Assembly: GCA_004380135.1 (NCBI GenBank)
Contig: QXCR01000006.1
Coordinates: 434,001 to 498,000 of the forward strand
DNA from: Stemphylium vesicarium
Taxonomy: Eukaryota; Ascomycota; Dothideomycetes; Pleosporales; Pleosporaceae
Direction of reading: 5' to 3'
Length of the DNA: 64,000 nucleotides
Shown here: positions 34,850 to 46,000 of the stretch, in pieces
Layout: the number at the start of each line of letters is the position of its first letter
Position numbering within the stretch: position 1 is the first letter of the stretch
Notes under the pieces: generated by a model
What the model saw: the letters and a program-made list of their open reading frames with translations, nothing else
What the model was told of the DNA's origin: nothing
The model's database searches: none
Program-made: the position numbers and the translations under genes

Positions 34850-35903
34850 CAGGTTACTTAGCGCTACCCACATGGGCGCGTACGTATGAGAGGAAGGGGA
34901 AGTATCACCGCATCACTCCAACATGCAGGCTTCGGAACAACCTGTACGTCGATCCCAGAACAGCTACACCAGATTGGCGATAAAGTGGTCCATGCTATGG
35001 AGAATGATGGACGCCTTGTTTCTGGCTAGTGCTTATTACCTAAGACTTGTTTTGCATATAAGTGCCCAAAGACTTCTGACCTACGGGCTTCTGCGGACGG
35101 GAAGGCGGTTGTTGCTGACAGCCACCTACACAAGTGGAGGAGTAATGGGTAAAGGGTTGATGCCATTAGCTGTGTGCTGTTCGAATTATCGCAATTTAGG
35201 CTTCACAAAAGGTAAGGCGTAAATGATGTAAGAGCTTGTGTATTCTAGGCAGCATTGTTGCATTGCTACAGTCAGCGTGAATGCTGACTGATCGAAATTT
35301 GTTTGAGTAGGTCTTCCGAAACGGGTATAGGTTTACAATTGCAGGCGTGACGCGGACGATTGTTACGCCGACGCATGAGGTGATAAGAAATGTATTCGGA
35401 ATGAGACCCTGTACGTTGGTTGTTACATGTATGAACGACTGGCGGAAAATTCGTTGGGGTCTTGTGTGACGGTGATAACTTTTAACTCCGAGCTCCGAGC
35501 ACCGAGGGGGTATTTTGGATTTTACGATGAACACAAGTTGCCTTAGGTACCATAAATATAACTCAGAATAGCTAAGAAAATGGACTCCAACCCACGGGTG
35601 AACAGAAGGTTAATATAAACATTCGCTCCGCTAGTCCATGCGCAGCTCGGACCGGAGCCTTGGCTCGCCGACGTCCGTACGCGCACATGGGATCAGTTCG
35701 TTTTCGCCCATAAGGGGTACATGGTTTGTGACCAAGTGATTCATATGGGCTTGGACTTGGAACCTGGCATGTCGAGGGCTGAGAGGAAGTTGAATCCGCT
35801 TACTAACGCCGCAGATGAAGTACATCTGGCCCACAGCTAGTAATGAGAAATATATGGCCAGGTTGTTATTGAGAGATCGGTGGTAGGACTGCCGTTGGAG
35901 TTC
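34850..35903. other. Intergenic region
   Basis: Upstream of the aldolase gene and downstream of the next minus-strand gene. Short frames on both strands only; nothing recognisable. Confidence 0.5.
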
Positions 35904-36245
35904 TCAACCTAGTCGTGGTGGTGCCCACGTCGGCGCTTTCCCAGACTGACCAGCTGGCGACGGTGTTCGTGTGGCTTGGAAGCTCTGAGAAGGACTGTTC
36001 TGTGAAGTGCTCGGCGCTTCTGTCGTCTTAATCTCAACGACACCCTTCTCTTCACGGTCGAGATCCACGCTCTTCTTCTCCATCTCCTCCACTGATATGA
36101 GACTCTTGTTGTTCTTTCGCTTCCTACGATTCGGCATGTCCAAAGCGATGGCGATGACAACCAAGAGCGCGATGAGGCCTGCTATACCGCCGACTGCGAT
36201 GAGAGCAATGACCATGGTAGAGATGCCGCCAATGGAGCCTGACAT
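35904..36245 (-). CDS. Small single-pass membrane protein
   Basis: 113 residues if begun at the ATG at 36245 (MSGSIGG). The same frame is open to another ATG at 36437, but that extension is compositionally poor, so I favour 36245. A single long helix (STMVIALIAVGGIAGLIALL and following) is next to a PNRRKRKNNK stop-transfer segment, and the tail is polar with Ser/Thr/Pro. Very short ectodomain. Family not recognised; it joins the local group of single-pass proteins. Confidence 0.68.
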   Translation of the reverse strand: MSGSIGGISTMVIALIAVGGIAGLIALLVVIAIALDMPNRRKRKNNKSLISVEEMEKKSVDLDREEKGVVEIKTTEAPSTSQNSPSQSFQATRTPSPAGQSGKAPTWAPPRLG

Positions 36246-38204
36246 GATGATGGATGGTTGGGCTGAGTGGTGTCTATTGGATGGCAGGGCAGAGGCTATC
36301 AAGGGTTGTCTGAGAAATTTGAGCGACGACTTGTGTATGGGTTGGATGTGATTTTTGAAAGTAAACGAATCTAGGTTAACGAACGACTTTGAGTAGGAAC
36401 TGGATATACCGAGGACGCGGTCACACAACGACTTCACACGAGCGCATCCACGTTCCTTATAAAAATACCCTCATTGTTCTATCCTTCACTTCTCCAAGCA
36501 AAGAAGCGAAGAAACAACATTCTCTTCAGGCCGATTTAGCCGTCTAGACTTCCACAACTCAGTGAAAGTTCAGCTGGTGGCTTCACCGCGGCATAAACGC
36601 AGCGACGCTACATCTTTCCGAAGTCGACAGCACAAGCCACGTGTCTGGGCTGCATGGATAAGTTTTTGGTGGACAGGAAAGCGGTTAGGATGCCGTGCGA
36701 GTAAACATCGTCGAGTTCTCCAAATGGCGTTTCATGGGTCAGCTCTCAGCAGGCTGTCGTGTGGTCAGGGGCGCTAAAGGCGAGTGCTAACGTCTTGTGG
36801 AGATTTGGGCTTGGGGAGCGTATCGAATTCTATTCTTTTTTCAGCTCCGCCGGTTTTTGTGCATGGCAAGCGAGAAATCCATCGTGCAACACGTTGCTTG
36901 GCGACAGGTTAGAACGGCATTTAGTGAGGTGCGTTCTGACACGAGCCGTGTTGGTTGAAATGAAGGGGACTAGAAGGTGCGCCCTCGGTCTGCTAGCTGC
37001 TTAGGAGTTCATCCACGTGGATGAAGCTCAACAGCTTTGTACCCCGCAAGTATCGGACAACAAAACCTTTCTAGGTGGTAACGAACATTATCGCCAGTCT
37101 ATGTCTCTTTCATGGGAAGCAAAAAAATGCTGTCAGCGGTATTGCGATGCCGTAAGAATGGACATAGGGCTGGCTGCCATCCTTAGCGTATTGGGGGGGC
37201 TCCACATATCCCCGTCGGATGCAACCGAGGTCCTATAATTGATGTGATTCGCCTACGATCGCCGGCATGGGAGGCCGTAAACATTTGCGCTGGCCTTACT
37301 CGTGCATCCGGAATGAAACCTGGCTTGCCGGTTGTGAAGCTGAAAAGGCAGAGTCAAGCACACCACCTGGCTGGGTACTTATGCTTGCGTAGCTTGGTAG
37401 GTTTCATGCAACATTCACAATCTACAAAGGTAGGTGCTGTTTGTCACATGTCTCAGCATCTGAGAGCACGGCCTGAGGTACCCCATCTTCTAGCAACTAT
37501 TATATGTCCGGGTTGAGCTCTCGCTCCTTGAGAACATTCCGTCCTTACCCTCTTTCTCATATCTTCTTAGTATTGCCTAAACTCCGTCGAGTTCCCCTGA
37601 ATATTGGCACGCACATTTACCACTTCATGCAACCTTGGAATAAGCTTGCAAGCCTTGCCAAAACGGTCTTGCCGGAGCAGCCTGTGCATCTCTAGTATCA
37701 ATGCTTAGTTCGATCTATCCTGCCCCATTTGTTTGACGATCCTATCCAGATGTACATAGGAGAACCGTTGCGAAAGCGCGTTTCGCGCTTTCACAACAGT
37801 GAGCTATGCCCCGGATGCCGTTCTCTGGAACTCCCCGACCACGTTCGGAAGATCGGCTGGAGATCAACATTCGTCTTGTTTGTTTTCTCAGACACTCAGA
37901 CATCTTCAACACCATGCTTGCAGAGCTTTGATTGCATGCTAGTACCTCCAACATGCAAAACCGATTCCGTTTTCTGTGTTGGCTATACACGGGCTTTGAG
38001 GTAAAAGAACTCGCTCAAGTGGAAGTAGCAGCAAGAACGTGTAGTAAGGAGATGTAAAGTCGACGGTTGGAAAGTGGGGCCGATCTTGTTGACTCCTTGA
38101 TCTTACACTGCCACTGTCAGAAATCAGTATCTTAACAACTCGGGGAAAATCTCCATCTTGATTGAAAAATCGATTTCTACTAATATGGATCTGTCCTGTA
38201 GCCC
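36246..38204. other. Gene-poor intergenic region, 2 kb
   Basis: No frame longer than about 90 codons has any domain. The only notable structure is a perfect inverted repeat at 37772-37792. A TATAA-like element at about 36456-36463 may serve the small membrane-protein gene. Confidence 0.5.
37772..37792. repeat. Perfect GC-rich inverted repeat (hairpin)
   Basis: Nine-base arms GAAAGCGCG and CGCGCTTTC separated by TTT. It lies in gene-free DNA about 400 bp past the 3' end of the NmrA-like gene. It could be a terminator-like or protein-binding palindrome, or chance. Confidence 0.6.
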
Positions 38205-39290
38205 TTAGAAAGCACCGCTCTTCGAGATAAACTCCTTCCAGGTGACCGGCTTCTCGTCCAAAAGAACAAGGCTGTCGGCAAGGGCTGCGCCGTTGTAGTA
38301 CCCAGGCTCCTCAACGAAGAGATGATTCTCCAACATCTCCTGCGCCATGAAATCGGGGAAAAAGCCCTTGTAGGTCTCAGCAGACACCTGTACATAGTTT
38401 GTTTTCTTGCCAGTAACTTCTTCAAGCTCAGCAAGCACACGCTCGGCGGTGTAGTAGTCGGCTGCACCGTAGATGTGAGCACCATTGAGACTTTCGCGGT
38501 TCTTGATGATGGCTTTGACGTATTTGCCTGGAAGATGTTTAGTACGTTTGATGAATCTATGCGACCACCCTTGGGTGGCAAGAAACAGGCTCACCAGTAT
38601 CTTCCGCAATGTCAATGAGCGGGAACTTTGCACCTTTGCCTACAGGAAGTGCAAGCGTGAGAGATCCGTCTTCGCCCTTCTGTAGCATCTGCGTGTAATT
38701 GCTCATGAAGTATCCCGGTAGATAGAACGTGGACGGAATGCCACTCTGACGGGCATACTCCTCGATCTCGGCCTTGGAATCGAAGTGGGGGACATGAGAA
38801 AGGCGACCTAGAAGTATTAGGACTGGATTGTGTCAAGTGTAGGTTTTCATCAACGTACCGTTGGTAGACTTGGTGACATTCAACAGGGTCGAAATGATGA
38901 GATGCTGAACCCCTTCCTGCTTAGCGACATCGACGGCGTTCTTTCCCTGCGACACTTCGACGTCGTGATTTGCAGACTCCCAGTAATTGGTGACGAGAAA
39001 GACGGAGTGAGCGCCACGGATGACATCCGTAAGGGAGGACTTTGAGCTCAGGTCAGCCTGTAGATGGTTAGTCTCCTCTACTCATACGCGCCTGCAGTTT
39101 CTGCCGTATGAACCTTTTGCATGTCGACACCCTGCTTTACCAAAGCCTGCGCAGCGGGTTTGGAGACATCGCGTGTGATTCCACGGATCTTGAACTCCTT
39201 GGACAATGCCGCGTCGGCAAGAATGTGCTTGATGACAGAGCCACCCTGGTTTCCAGTAGCACCAAAAACAGTAATAAGCTGTTTAGACAT
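38205..39290 (-). CDS. NmrA-like NAD(P)-binding oxidoreductase/regulator (4 exons)
   Basis: Exons 39290..39114, 39057..38859, 38807..38595 and 38527..38205 join in phase into about 303 residues, the normal length of the family. The Rossmann motif is GATGNQGG (residues 10-17), the hallmark of NmrA/HSCARG and isoflavone-reductase-like proteins; RGITRD follows at the expected second strand, with the conserved HVPHFDSK and PGYFM segments. The family includes redox sensors and atypical short-chain reductases; this one lacks a clear YxxxK catalytic pair, so a sensing role is possible. The first intron uses a GTTCAT donor, unusual but the only one that keeps phase. Confidence 0.9.
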
Positions 39291-39406
39291 CGTGAAGACA
39301 CGGTTGGAGGAATGAGCTTTTAACAGCTGGATCAAGTATGTCTTGTAATAATCGAAGGGATGCTTGAGCTAGAGTTGTGAGTGCAAAATGCCTTCCTACA
39401 CCGACT

Positions 39407-39413
39407 CTTTATA
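39407..39413 (-). promoter_or_regulatory. TATA-like box of the NmrA-like gene
   Basis: TATAAAG on the minus strand, about 117 nt upstream of the ATG at 39290. Confidence 0.45.
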
Positions 39414-40157
39414 CTTGCGTAGAACAAGAACAAGTATCCCAAGATACCTCATGATACTGCGACCGGATGGGATCCCTCACTGCTTCCGGCTGACCAACCC
39501 ATCATTGTTGAAGCAATCGTGGGAAAGTGGTTTGGGGTTGTTGTTGCCGGGGCCGACGCTTATAAATATGCCAAGGCGCTGGCACCTCACAGTCCGCTTA
39601 CATCAATGATTGAACATCCTAACCCCGAGGCCGAGAAGTTCATCTTGGCGTCCAGACCCAGTTAGCGCGTTGCGGCGGTCCATGAAAATCATGGAGTCGG
39701 GTTGATAACTAAGGCGAGAGGCGGAGGTTCCCGAAGCCGTGCAGTGAGTGATTCGATAAATTGCGGAATCAATCCGCTTTCCTAGATGGCATCTCAGAAG
39801 TTGGATTCTCTAAGAATTTCAGTCACGCATTGCACAGCAGAATTCAGCCAACCAGACAGGGATGGGTTTCAAGCACTCGCCTTAAGCGTTCTTTCAATGA
39901 CTTCACGGGAGATTGTCGTCACTTTGATAGCGCGGTTCTAGTGATTCCGGTCCTGTGTCTTGCGTTTCAACGATAGAAAGTTGACAGTCCCGTCGCTGGC
40001 ATTTCCAGAGTCGCCAACATGCCCAGACCATGCACCGAACTCCTGCGGATCGTCATTTCCGTCTAGTTCATGTACCATAGATGGCTTTGTGTACGTTGAC
40101 TTCACGATGGTAGCGGAAGAAAACCTTGCTCGACGCCATTAGACGCCCACGTATTAT
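39414..40157. other. Intergenic region
   Basis: Between the NmrA-like gene and ISA2. A second TATAAATA occurs at about 39561 on the plus strand with no gene to serve. No supported coding frame. Confidence 0.5.
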
Positions 40158-40838
40158 TCACATCTTGATATCAAAGCTCGTTCCGCATCCGCAACTACTC
40201 GTGGCCCCCGGTATGCCCGTAATCTTGAACTGACTGCCTATCAACTCCATTGTGTAATCGACCGTGCTTCCATTCAGCAACTCTAAGCTCGGCTCGTCGA
40301 TGACGATCTTCTCGCCCTTGTCTCCCTCAAATATGGTATCTTCCTCAGTAGCTGGGTTCTTGGATAGATCGGTCAGGTCCATGAGATACTGGAAGCCGTG
40401 GCATCCGCCGCTCTCGATGCTCACGCGCAGCGCGAGATTCGGATTGTTGTCGCCTGTAGCAATCTTATGAAGACGATTTGATGCACGCGGTGCTATGGAA
40501 ATCAACATGGGATTGCCGGAGTCGTCGGTTCGTGGGTTCTGGATTACGTGGGCGGGCTTTGCAGTTGAGGCGTCGGATGATGTGGCGAGAGCTCGTCGTG
40601 GAATGCGTGGCGCTTGTACGAAAGCCGATCTCTGTGTTGAAATACGTCTTAAAGATTCCCGCGACAGGGTAGACGGTGCGAGGAAGTCGAGATACAGCGA
40701 CTGTGAAGTGGCGCCCGATGTTACTCTGCTGAACGCTCTCGCAGACTGAGATGCGACGTTTGCGGGTACAGGTCTGCTCACGGCAGCCCTCCTCGTGACG
40801 CGCCAGCATGAAGCGCACATAGTAGACGGAGATGCCAT
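40158..40838 (-). CDS. ISA2: Mitochondrial iron-sulfur cluster assembly protein Isa2
   Basis: Single exon of 226 residues. An Arg/Ser-rich presequence of ~90 residues with little acid precedes an A-type scaffold domain. The three conserved cysteines are Cys146 (SGGCHGF) and Cys216/Cys218 (SSCGCGTSF) near the C-terminus, the cluster-ligand set of A-type proteins. In yeast Isa2 works with Isa1 and Iba57 to make 4Fe-4S clusters for aconitase and lipoate/biotin synthases. Length and N-terminal extension fit Isa2 better than Isa1. It is divergent from kynureninase. Confidence 0.93.
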   Translation of the reverse strand: MASPSTMCASCWRVTRRAAVSRPVPANVASQSARAFSRVTSGATSQSLYLDFLAPSTLSRESLRRISTQRSAFVQAPRIPRRALATSSDASTAKPAHVIQNPRTDDSGNPMLISIAPRASNRLHKIATGDNNPNLALRVSIESGGCHGFQYLMDLTDLSKNPATEEDTIFEGDKGEKIVIDEPSLELLNGSTVDYTMELIGSQFKITGIPGATSSCGCGTSFDIKM

Positions 40839-41181
40839 TATCGCGATATCGAGGTTGTCGGTGATGATAGTCCGAGGTACAGGATCATAAATCTGAGGTC
40901 ATAGCTAAGAATGCCGCAATCTACAAGGCCAATCAACGTCGGGTATCACGGCATCGTTCTAGACCGCTTAGTCAGGCACCAACCCCACCTTGTACCGCCG
41001 CCACCACCCATCGTACGAGCCACTGGCTTATTCCAGCCTTACCCGCTCGAGCTATTTACTTATCGTGCCTGAATCTTACATGACTTCACAAACCTGACAT
41101 TCCCGTCTGCGGCCCTACGCACCCCATGCGCGTCATTTTCCTTGAGTTTTGATCACATCTTCTTTCACACGGGTCGCGACA
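40839..41181. promoter_or_regulatory. Bidirectional promoter between ISA2 and kynureninase
   Basis: The 343-bp gap between two divergent ATGs must hold both core promoters. The stretch from about 40970 to 41050 is C-rich and there is no clear TATA box on either strand. Confidence 0.5.
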
Positions 41182-42751
41182 ATGTCCAAGCATCACAACC
41201 CTTATCTAGCGATACCGGAGGCCGAACTTTGCGCCGAGCAATTTTCGCGAAGGGAAGATGAAAGGGATGGGCTGAGCAAACTAAGGAACGAGTTCATCGT
41301 ACCAACCAAAGGTGATTTGCGGAACAGAAAGTATGGGTTCCAGCAGCAAGAAAAGAACGCCACTGCAAAAGCCGACGACAAAGAGGAGTCAGTATACTTC
41401 TGTGGTAACTCGCTTGGGCTCCAACCTCGGAGAACTAAGGAGTACGTCAATCGCTATCTTGATACATGGGCTTCCAAGGGCGTCTTTGGACACTTCACCG
41501 ATTACGAAGGAGGTCTTCCGCCATGGCTACATATCGACGATGCGATCAAGAGTCAGACAGCGAAGATTGTTGGCGCGCTTCCCACAGAAGTCGTGATTAT
41601 GGAGACATTGACCGCAAATTTGCATCTTTTGATGGCGAGCTTCTACCGTCCGACCAAGGATAGGTACAAGATCATCATCGAGGGCAAGGCGTTCCCTAGT
41701 GATCATGTAGGCTATTCAGGCTTGACTAGCTTTGCTCCAGTGGCTGACAAGATTACAGTATGCAACTCTCTCGCAAATCGCACACCACAACCTCGATCCT
41801 TCCGCTCTCATCACCATAGACCCGCCGTCAGCCTCGTGCCCCTACCTCTCTAACGAACACATCTTGTCCACCATCTCATATCACGCTCCAAGCACCGCTC
41901 TCGTCCTTCTACCCGGCATCCAGTTCTACTCAGGCCAATTTTTCGATATTGAGCTGATAACGCGCCACTGTCACTCGCTGGGAATAACAGTAGGCTGGGA
42001 CCTTGCACATGCAGTAGGAAACGTTCCACTGAAGTTGCACGACTGGAACGTCGACTTCGCAGCATGGTGTAACTACAAGTACATGAACGGTGGTCCAGGT
42101 GTCATTGGCGGACTATTCGTTCACGAACGTCACGGTAAGGTGGAGCAAGTACCTGCGACCCAAACCAATGGCGTAAACCGTACCCCTCAAAACGACGCGC
42201 AACTTTCCTACCGCCCGCGTTTAAGTGGTTGGTGGGGCAGCGACAAGAGCAGCAGATTCCGTATGGAAAACAGATTCGTCCCCATCGCTGGTGCGAGCGG
42301 CTTCCAACTCAGCAACCCAAGCGCACTGGATATGACCTCGGTAATGGCAAGCTTGGACGTGTTCGGCTTGACCAATATGGATGCTCTACGACAGCGCAGT
42401 CTCAAACTGACCGCGTACCTCGAAGCGCGTCTTCTCAAATACCCAGACGGCGAGCCACCGTACAAGATCATCACGCCTGCGAATCCAGCTGAGCGGGGCG
42501 CCCAGCTTAGTGTACTTTTGAATCCAGGCTTGCTGGATCAGGTCCAGCATTACATTGAAGAGCGCGGCGTGGTAGTCGACGAGCGGAAACCCGATGTGCT
42601 GAGGGTGGCGCCAGCACCATTGTACAACTCTTTCCACGACATCCATCGCTTTATCACCGTCTTTCACGAAGCTTGTCGCATAACTTTGAAAGACGCAGGA
42701 AAGAAGGGCATGCACAACAACGCGGTCCCAAAAGGAATCGCGACAGTATGA
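41182..42751 (+). CDS. BNA5: Kynureninase (2 exons)
   Basis: Exon 41182..41706 (start MSKHHNPYL) and exon 41759..42751 join in phase (CAT|GTAGGC ... TTACAG|TAT), restoring FPSDHYA, about 505 residues. This is a PLP enzyme of the aminotransferase fold: YFCGNSLGLQPR binds near the phosphate, GWDLAHAVGNVPL carries the Asp that contacts the pyridine nitrogen, and the Schiff-base Lys is Lys282 in WCNYKYMNGGPG. It hydrolyses kynurenine and 3-hydroxykynurenine to anthranilate or 3-hydroxyanthranilate plus alanine in the de novo NAD pathway and tryptophan catabolism. The first in-frame codon of the longer open frame is TTG, so the ATG at 41182 was chosen. Confidence 0.96.
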
Positions 42752-43051
42752 GCACAACAGTGATTTTTGAGAAAAGTTCGTTTGGGCGGTATCTGTATTG
42801 TCAAAGCGAGCGATGTAATTTCTAATCTCCTACCAAAAGCGCACATATATACCCAAGCAACGAGGAAAAACGATAGTAAGATCATGAATGCAAAAGCTGT
42901 AGATTTGAAAAGGAAAAGTGCAATATGATACAACTAAAACGCCGTCATAAAATGTAACACGGTACCCACCCGCTGTGCTGTATCAAAAATGCACAACAAA
43001 AACTTCCCATTGGTATCCAAACATGCATCCCTAACGACTCAAGTTCACATC
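42752..43051. other. Intergenic between convergent kynureninase and POL1
   Basis: A 300-bp 3'-3' gap. AT-rich after 42790; it should contain both polyadenylation regions. No gene. Confidence 0.5.
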
Positions 43052-46000
43052 TTATGCCTTCAGCGCAAACGAGAACAGACTGTCCATCTGCACCCATTGC
43101 CTACCGTTCCTCTCTAACCACTTCTCCACCACACCCTTCAGTGTACCGAATCTCTCTCTGTTGACCTCGGCAAGCACCTTCATCTTCTCTTTCCTCTCCA
43201 TATCCTCCGCCTTGACACCACCGTCCGCCTTGCCGACGCGGTCGACATCGAAGAGCGACTGATAGTATAGAAGCTGATTCCACACGTCCCGCTCTTTGAT
43301 CTCATAGCTCATCTTGCCTAAGCAGTCGCGAGCAAGTCCCTTTGGACCCAAGCAGCGATGTCCGTAGACGGAGATGCTGCGTGTACGGTTTGAACATTGG
43401 GGGTCGTCGCAGAGGACATGGCCGGCGTAGTAGGAGGCGAGAACTTGGCGGATCGCAGACTCGAGTTGTGCTACTATGCTGATGTTTTGCAAAGTCTTAC
43501 CACAACCTTCTGCGGGGCATTGAATGCCACTATGCGAGATTGTCTGTAATGACGCTGCAGTCGGTGACGTTGACGAGAGTCCTTGGAAAGGGAAAACCGT
43601 GGTACACTCTCGGCAGCGCAGCCAGAGCGGCGAACAGGATTGGAAACGGACGGAGTCTGGAATCTGTGACTCCAGAGGGTGGATCTCGGTGTCTTGTTGT
43701 GCGCCGCCAGATGCTGTGCTGACGCGGTATTTGGAGGTATCCAGACCGAGACAGGCAGCGAGGAGGGTGATGTTTGTTCCGCTGATTGGGGCGCATAGAC
43801 GCTCCACCGGTGGCAGAATCTGCTTGTGGAGATAGTAGTCGACATCCGGCTTCAGTCCGCTGTCGGGTTTGAGGACCTCGTCGACCGGGTATGCATTCTT
43901 CGCCGCACTCTCAGCGGAGCCGGAAGACTCCCCAGTGATGATGAAGCTCATGACATCCTTGGCCTTGACGTGCTTGCCCTTGGCCATGAGGCGCAAAGCA
44001 ACCTGAACCGAAGGCATAGAGTTGCCGTTGGGGTACTCTTTGGGGTTCTTTCCAAGCTGCGTGTAGATGGTGTACTTTCGAGACGGAATTGTGTACTCGC
44101 GCATCTGCTTGCTGAGCTCTCGAAGGTGATTGTGAATCTTCTCAACGACCACTTCAGGGTCCTCACCACTGAGGAGGAAATTGAGTAGCTCCCTATTGAT
44201 TTGTTAGCAGTGTGCGGTGGTTATGTAGCGGTAGAAAAACGTACGTGGATGTATCCTTGGAGAGGGCGCAGTATTCTCTGCGCCTCATGTCGAGACCCTT
44301 GACCTCCAACTTCTCGACGTACTTGCCATCGATCGGTACCATGTTGATAGCAGCATACTTCTTCTTTGCGTGGAGCAGAATACGACGGAACACATTGTCA
44401 ATGTCAATCTCCAACAATCTGTAGCTATCGTTGACTTCCTTCTTGAACTCGTTACCCAGCTTGATCGCATCCTGGATGTTATCGACGTTGGTGTTGATCA
44501 TGACGGAGTCAGTATCACCATAGATGACACGGAGAGCCTTCTCCTCAGCCATGTCCTTGGTCTTTCGCAAAATCTCTCGACCCTTGTATGTCGTGAGCAT
44601 AGCGAGCGGTCGAGCATAGAAGCGCGATTTGGTGTATCCTAAACAACCGTACATAGAGTTGGCAGTGAGCTTCAGAGCCATTTGCTTAATTTCCCAGGTG
44701 GCCAGTTGATCAGGAGTAGCATCCTTCGATTTCATGAGCTTCTTCACTTCTCGACGTCGTGAGACAAGCGTGGCGATAAGGCGAGGTAGGATACCCTGGT
44801 CTTGGTTTGTAGGGACTTCGGGGACCTTGTCATCATCTTCTGAGAGATCTGATCGCTCGACTGTGGTGAAGCAAATGTTGTACTCCTGGATGATACTTGG
44901 GTAAAGGGAGTTGAAATCCATGACAAGGATGAACTTGTCGTAGAGACCCTTTTCAGGCTCAAAAACAAGACCACCCTTGAATTTGTCCTTCTTCTTGGCG
45001 TCCGCTCCCTCTTCTCCTTCGGCCCCCTCTTCCTCAACCTTGACTTTGCTCTTGCCCCACTGCTTGTCGGGACAGATGTACTTGTTCCTGTAGAACTCAT
45101 GAAGCAAAATGTACTCGTTACGCTCGGCACGAGTTCCACTGAGTGTTCGCGCCCAAGAGTTACCGGCCAAGTTGGTCAGGACTTTGGTGAGCGGAAGCAT
45201 TTGTATCTTGATCGAGATAGCGGCAATGAAGTAGGCGTCAGCCTGGCAATGCTTGACGTAGTTCAAGAGGCCTTCCTTCGTCGTCGCCCAGGTCTTCAGA
45301 GCAGCTTCATTATCGAGCTCTTCGCGTCGCTTGTTGAGACCTAGATGACACATTTCTTCCAGACTCCACGACTGACACTTGGGCATGAGGGATTTTCCGA
45401 GGTCATTGGCCAAGTCACACAACAAGCGACCAGACGCTAATTGCTTCTCAGCGAAGAAGCTACCTCCACCTTTGCCCATGCTCTTGGGCCAATCACTCCT
45501 CTTGAGACGTCCAATACGGTGCCATCCGGGGGTCTTCTTTTCGCGCAAGCGGTTCAACAAGACGCTGTAATCCACGTCGTCTAAGCGATGGCCAACGAGA
45601 ACGTCTGGGTCGTGTCGTTGGAACATGGCCATGAGTAGACTGAGGAGTTCTTGTTCAGTCTTTTTGAGGTACATGTTACCTTTGATCTTCTCCACCTCAC
45701 CCTGGAAGCCTGTCGGGAAAGCCGCTCCGTTCGGCCGCATGATTGTAAAACTCTTGCATTGCATCTGATCGACAGGCGTAGTGTCGGTCAAGGAAAAGTT
45801 GTCGTAGATCATAGCGCTGGCCATCAGGATCTCCTGCTTGTTGTCTTTGGCGTTGAATGTAGTTCGTAGAGAAAGACTCATGAGGGTCATAGGAGGCGCA
45901 TCTAAGTTGTCCGAAGCACTCATGACTGTAATGTTGTTAGGCTTGCTGATTTGAAGCTCGAGCTTACACCAGGAAGCGTTTGCAATAGCGCCAAAATCAG

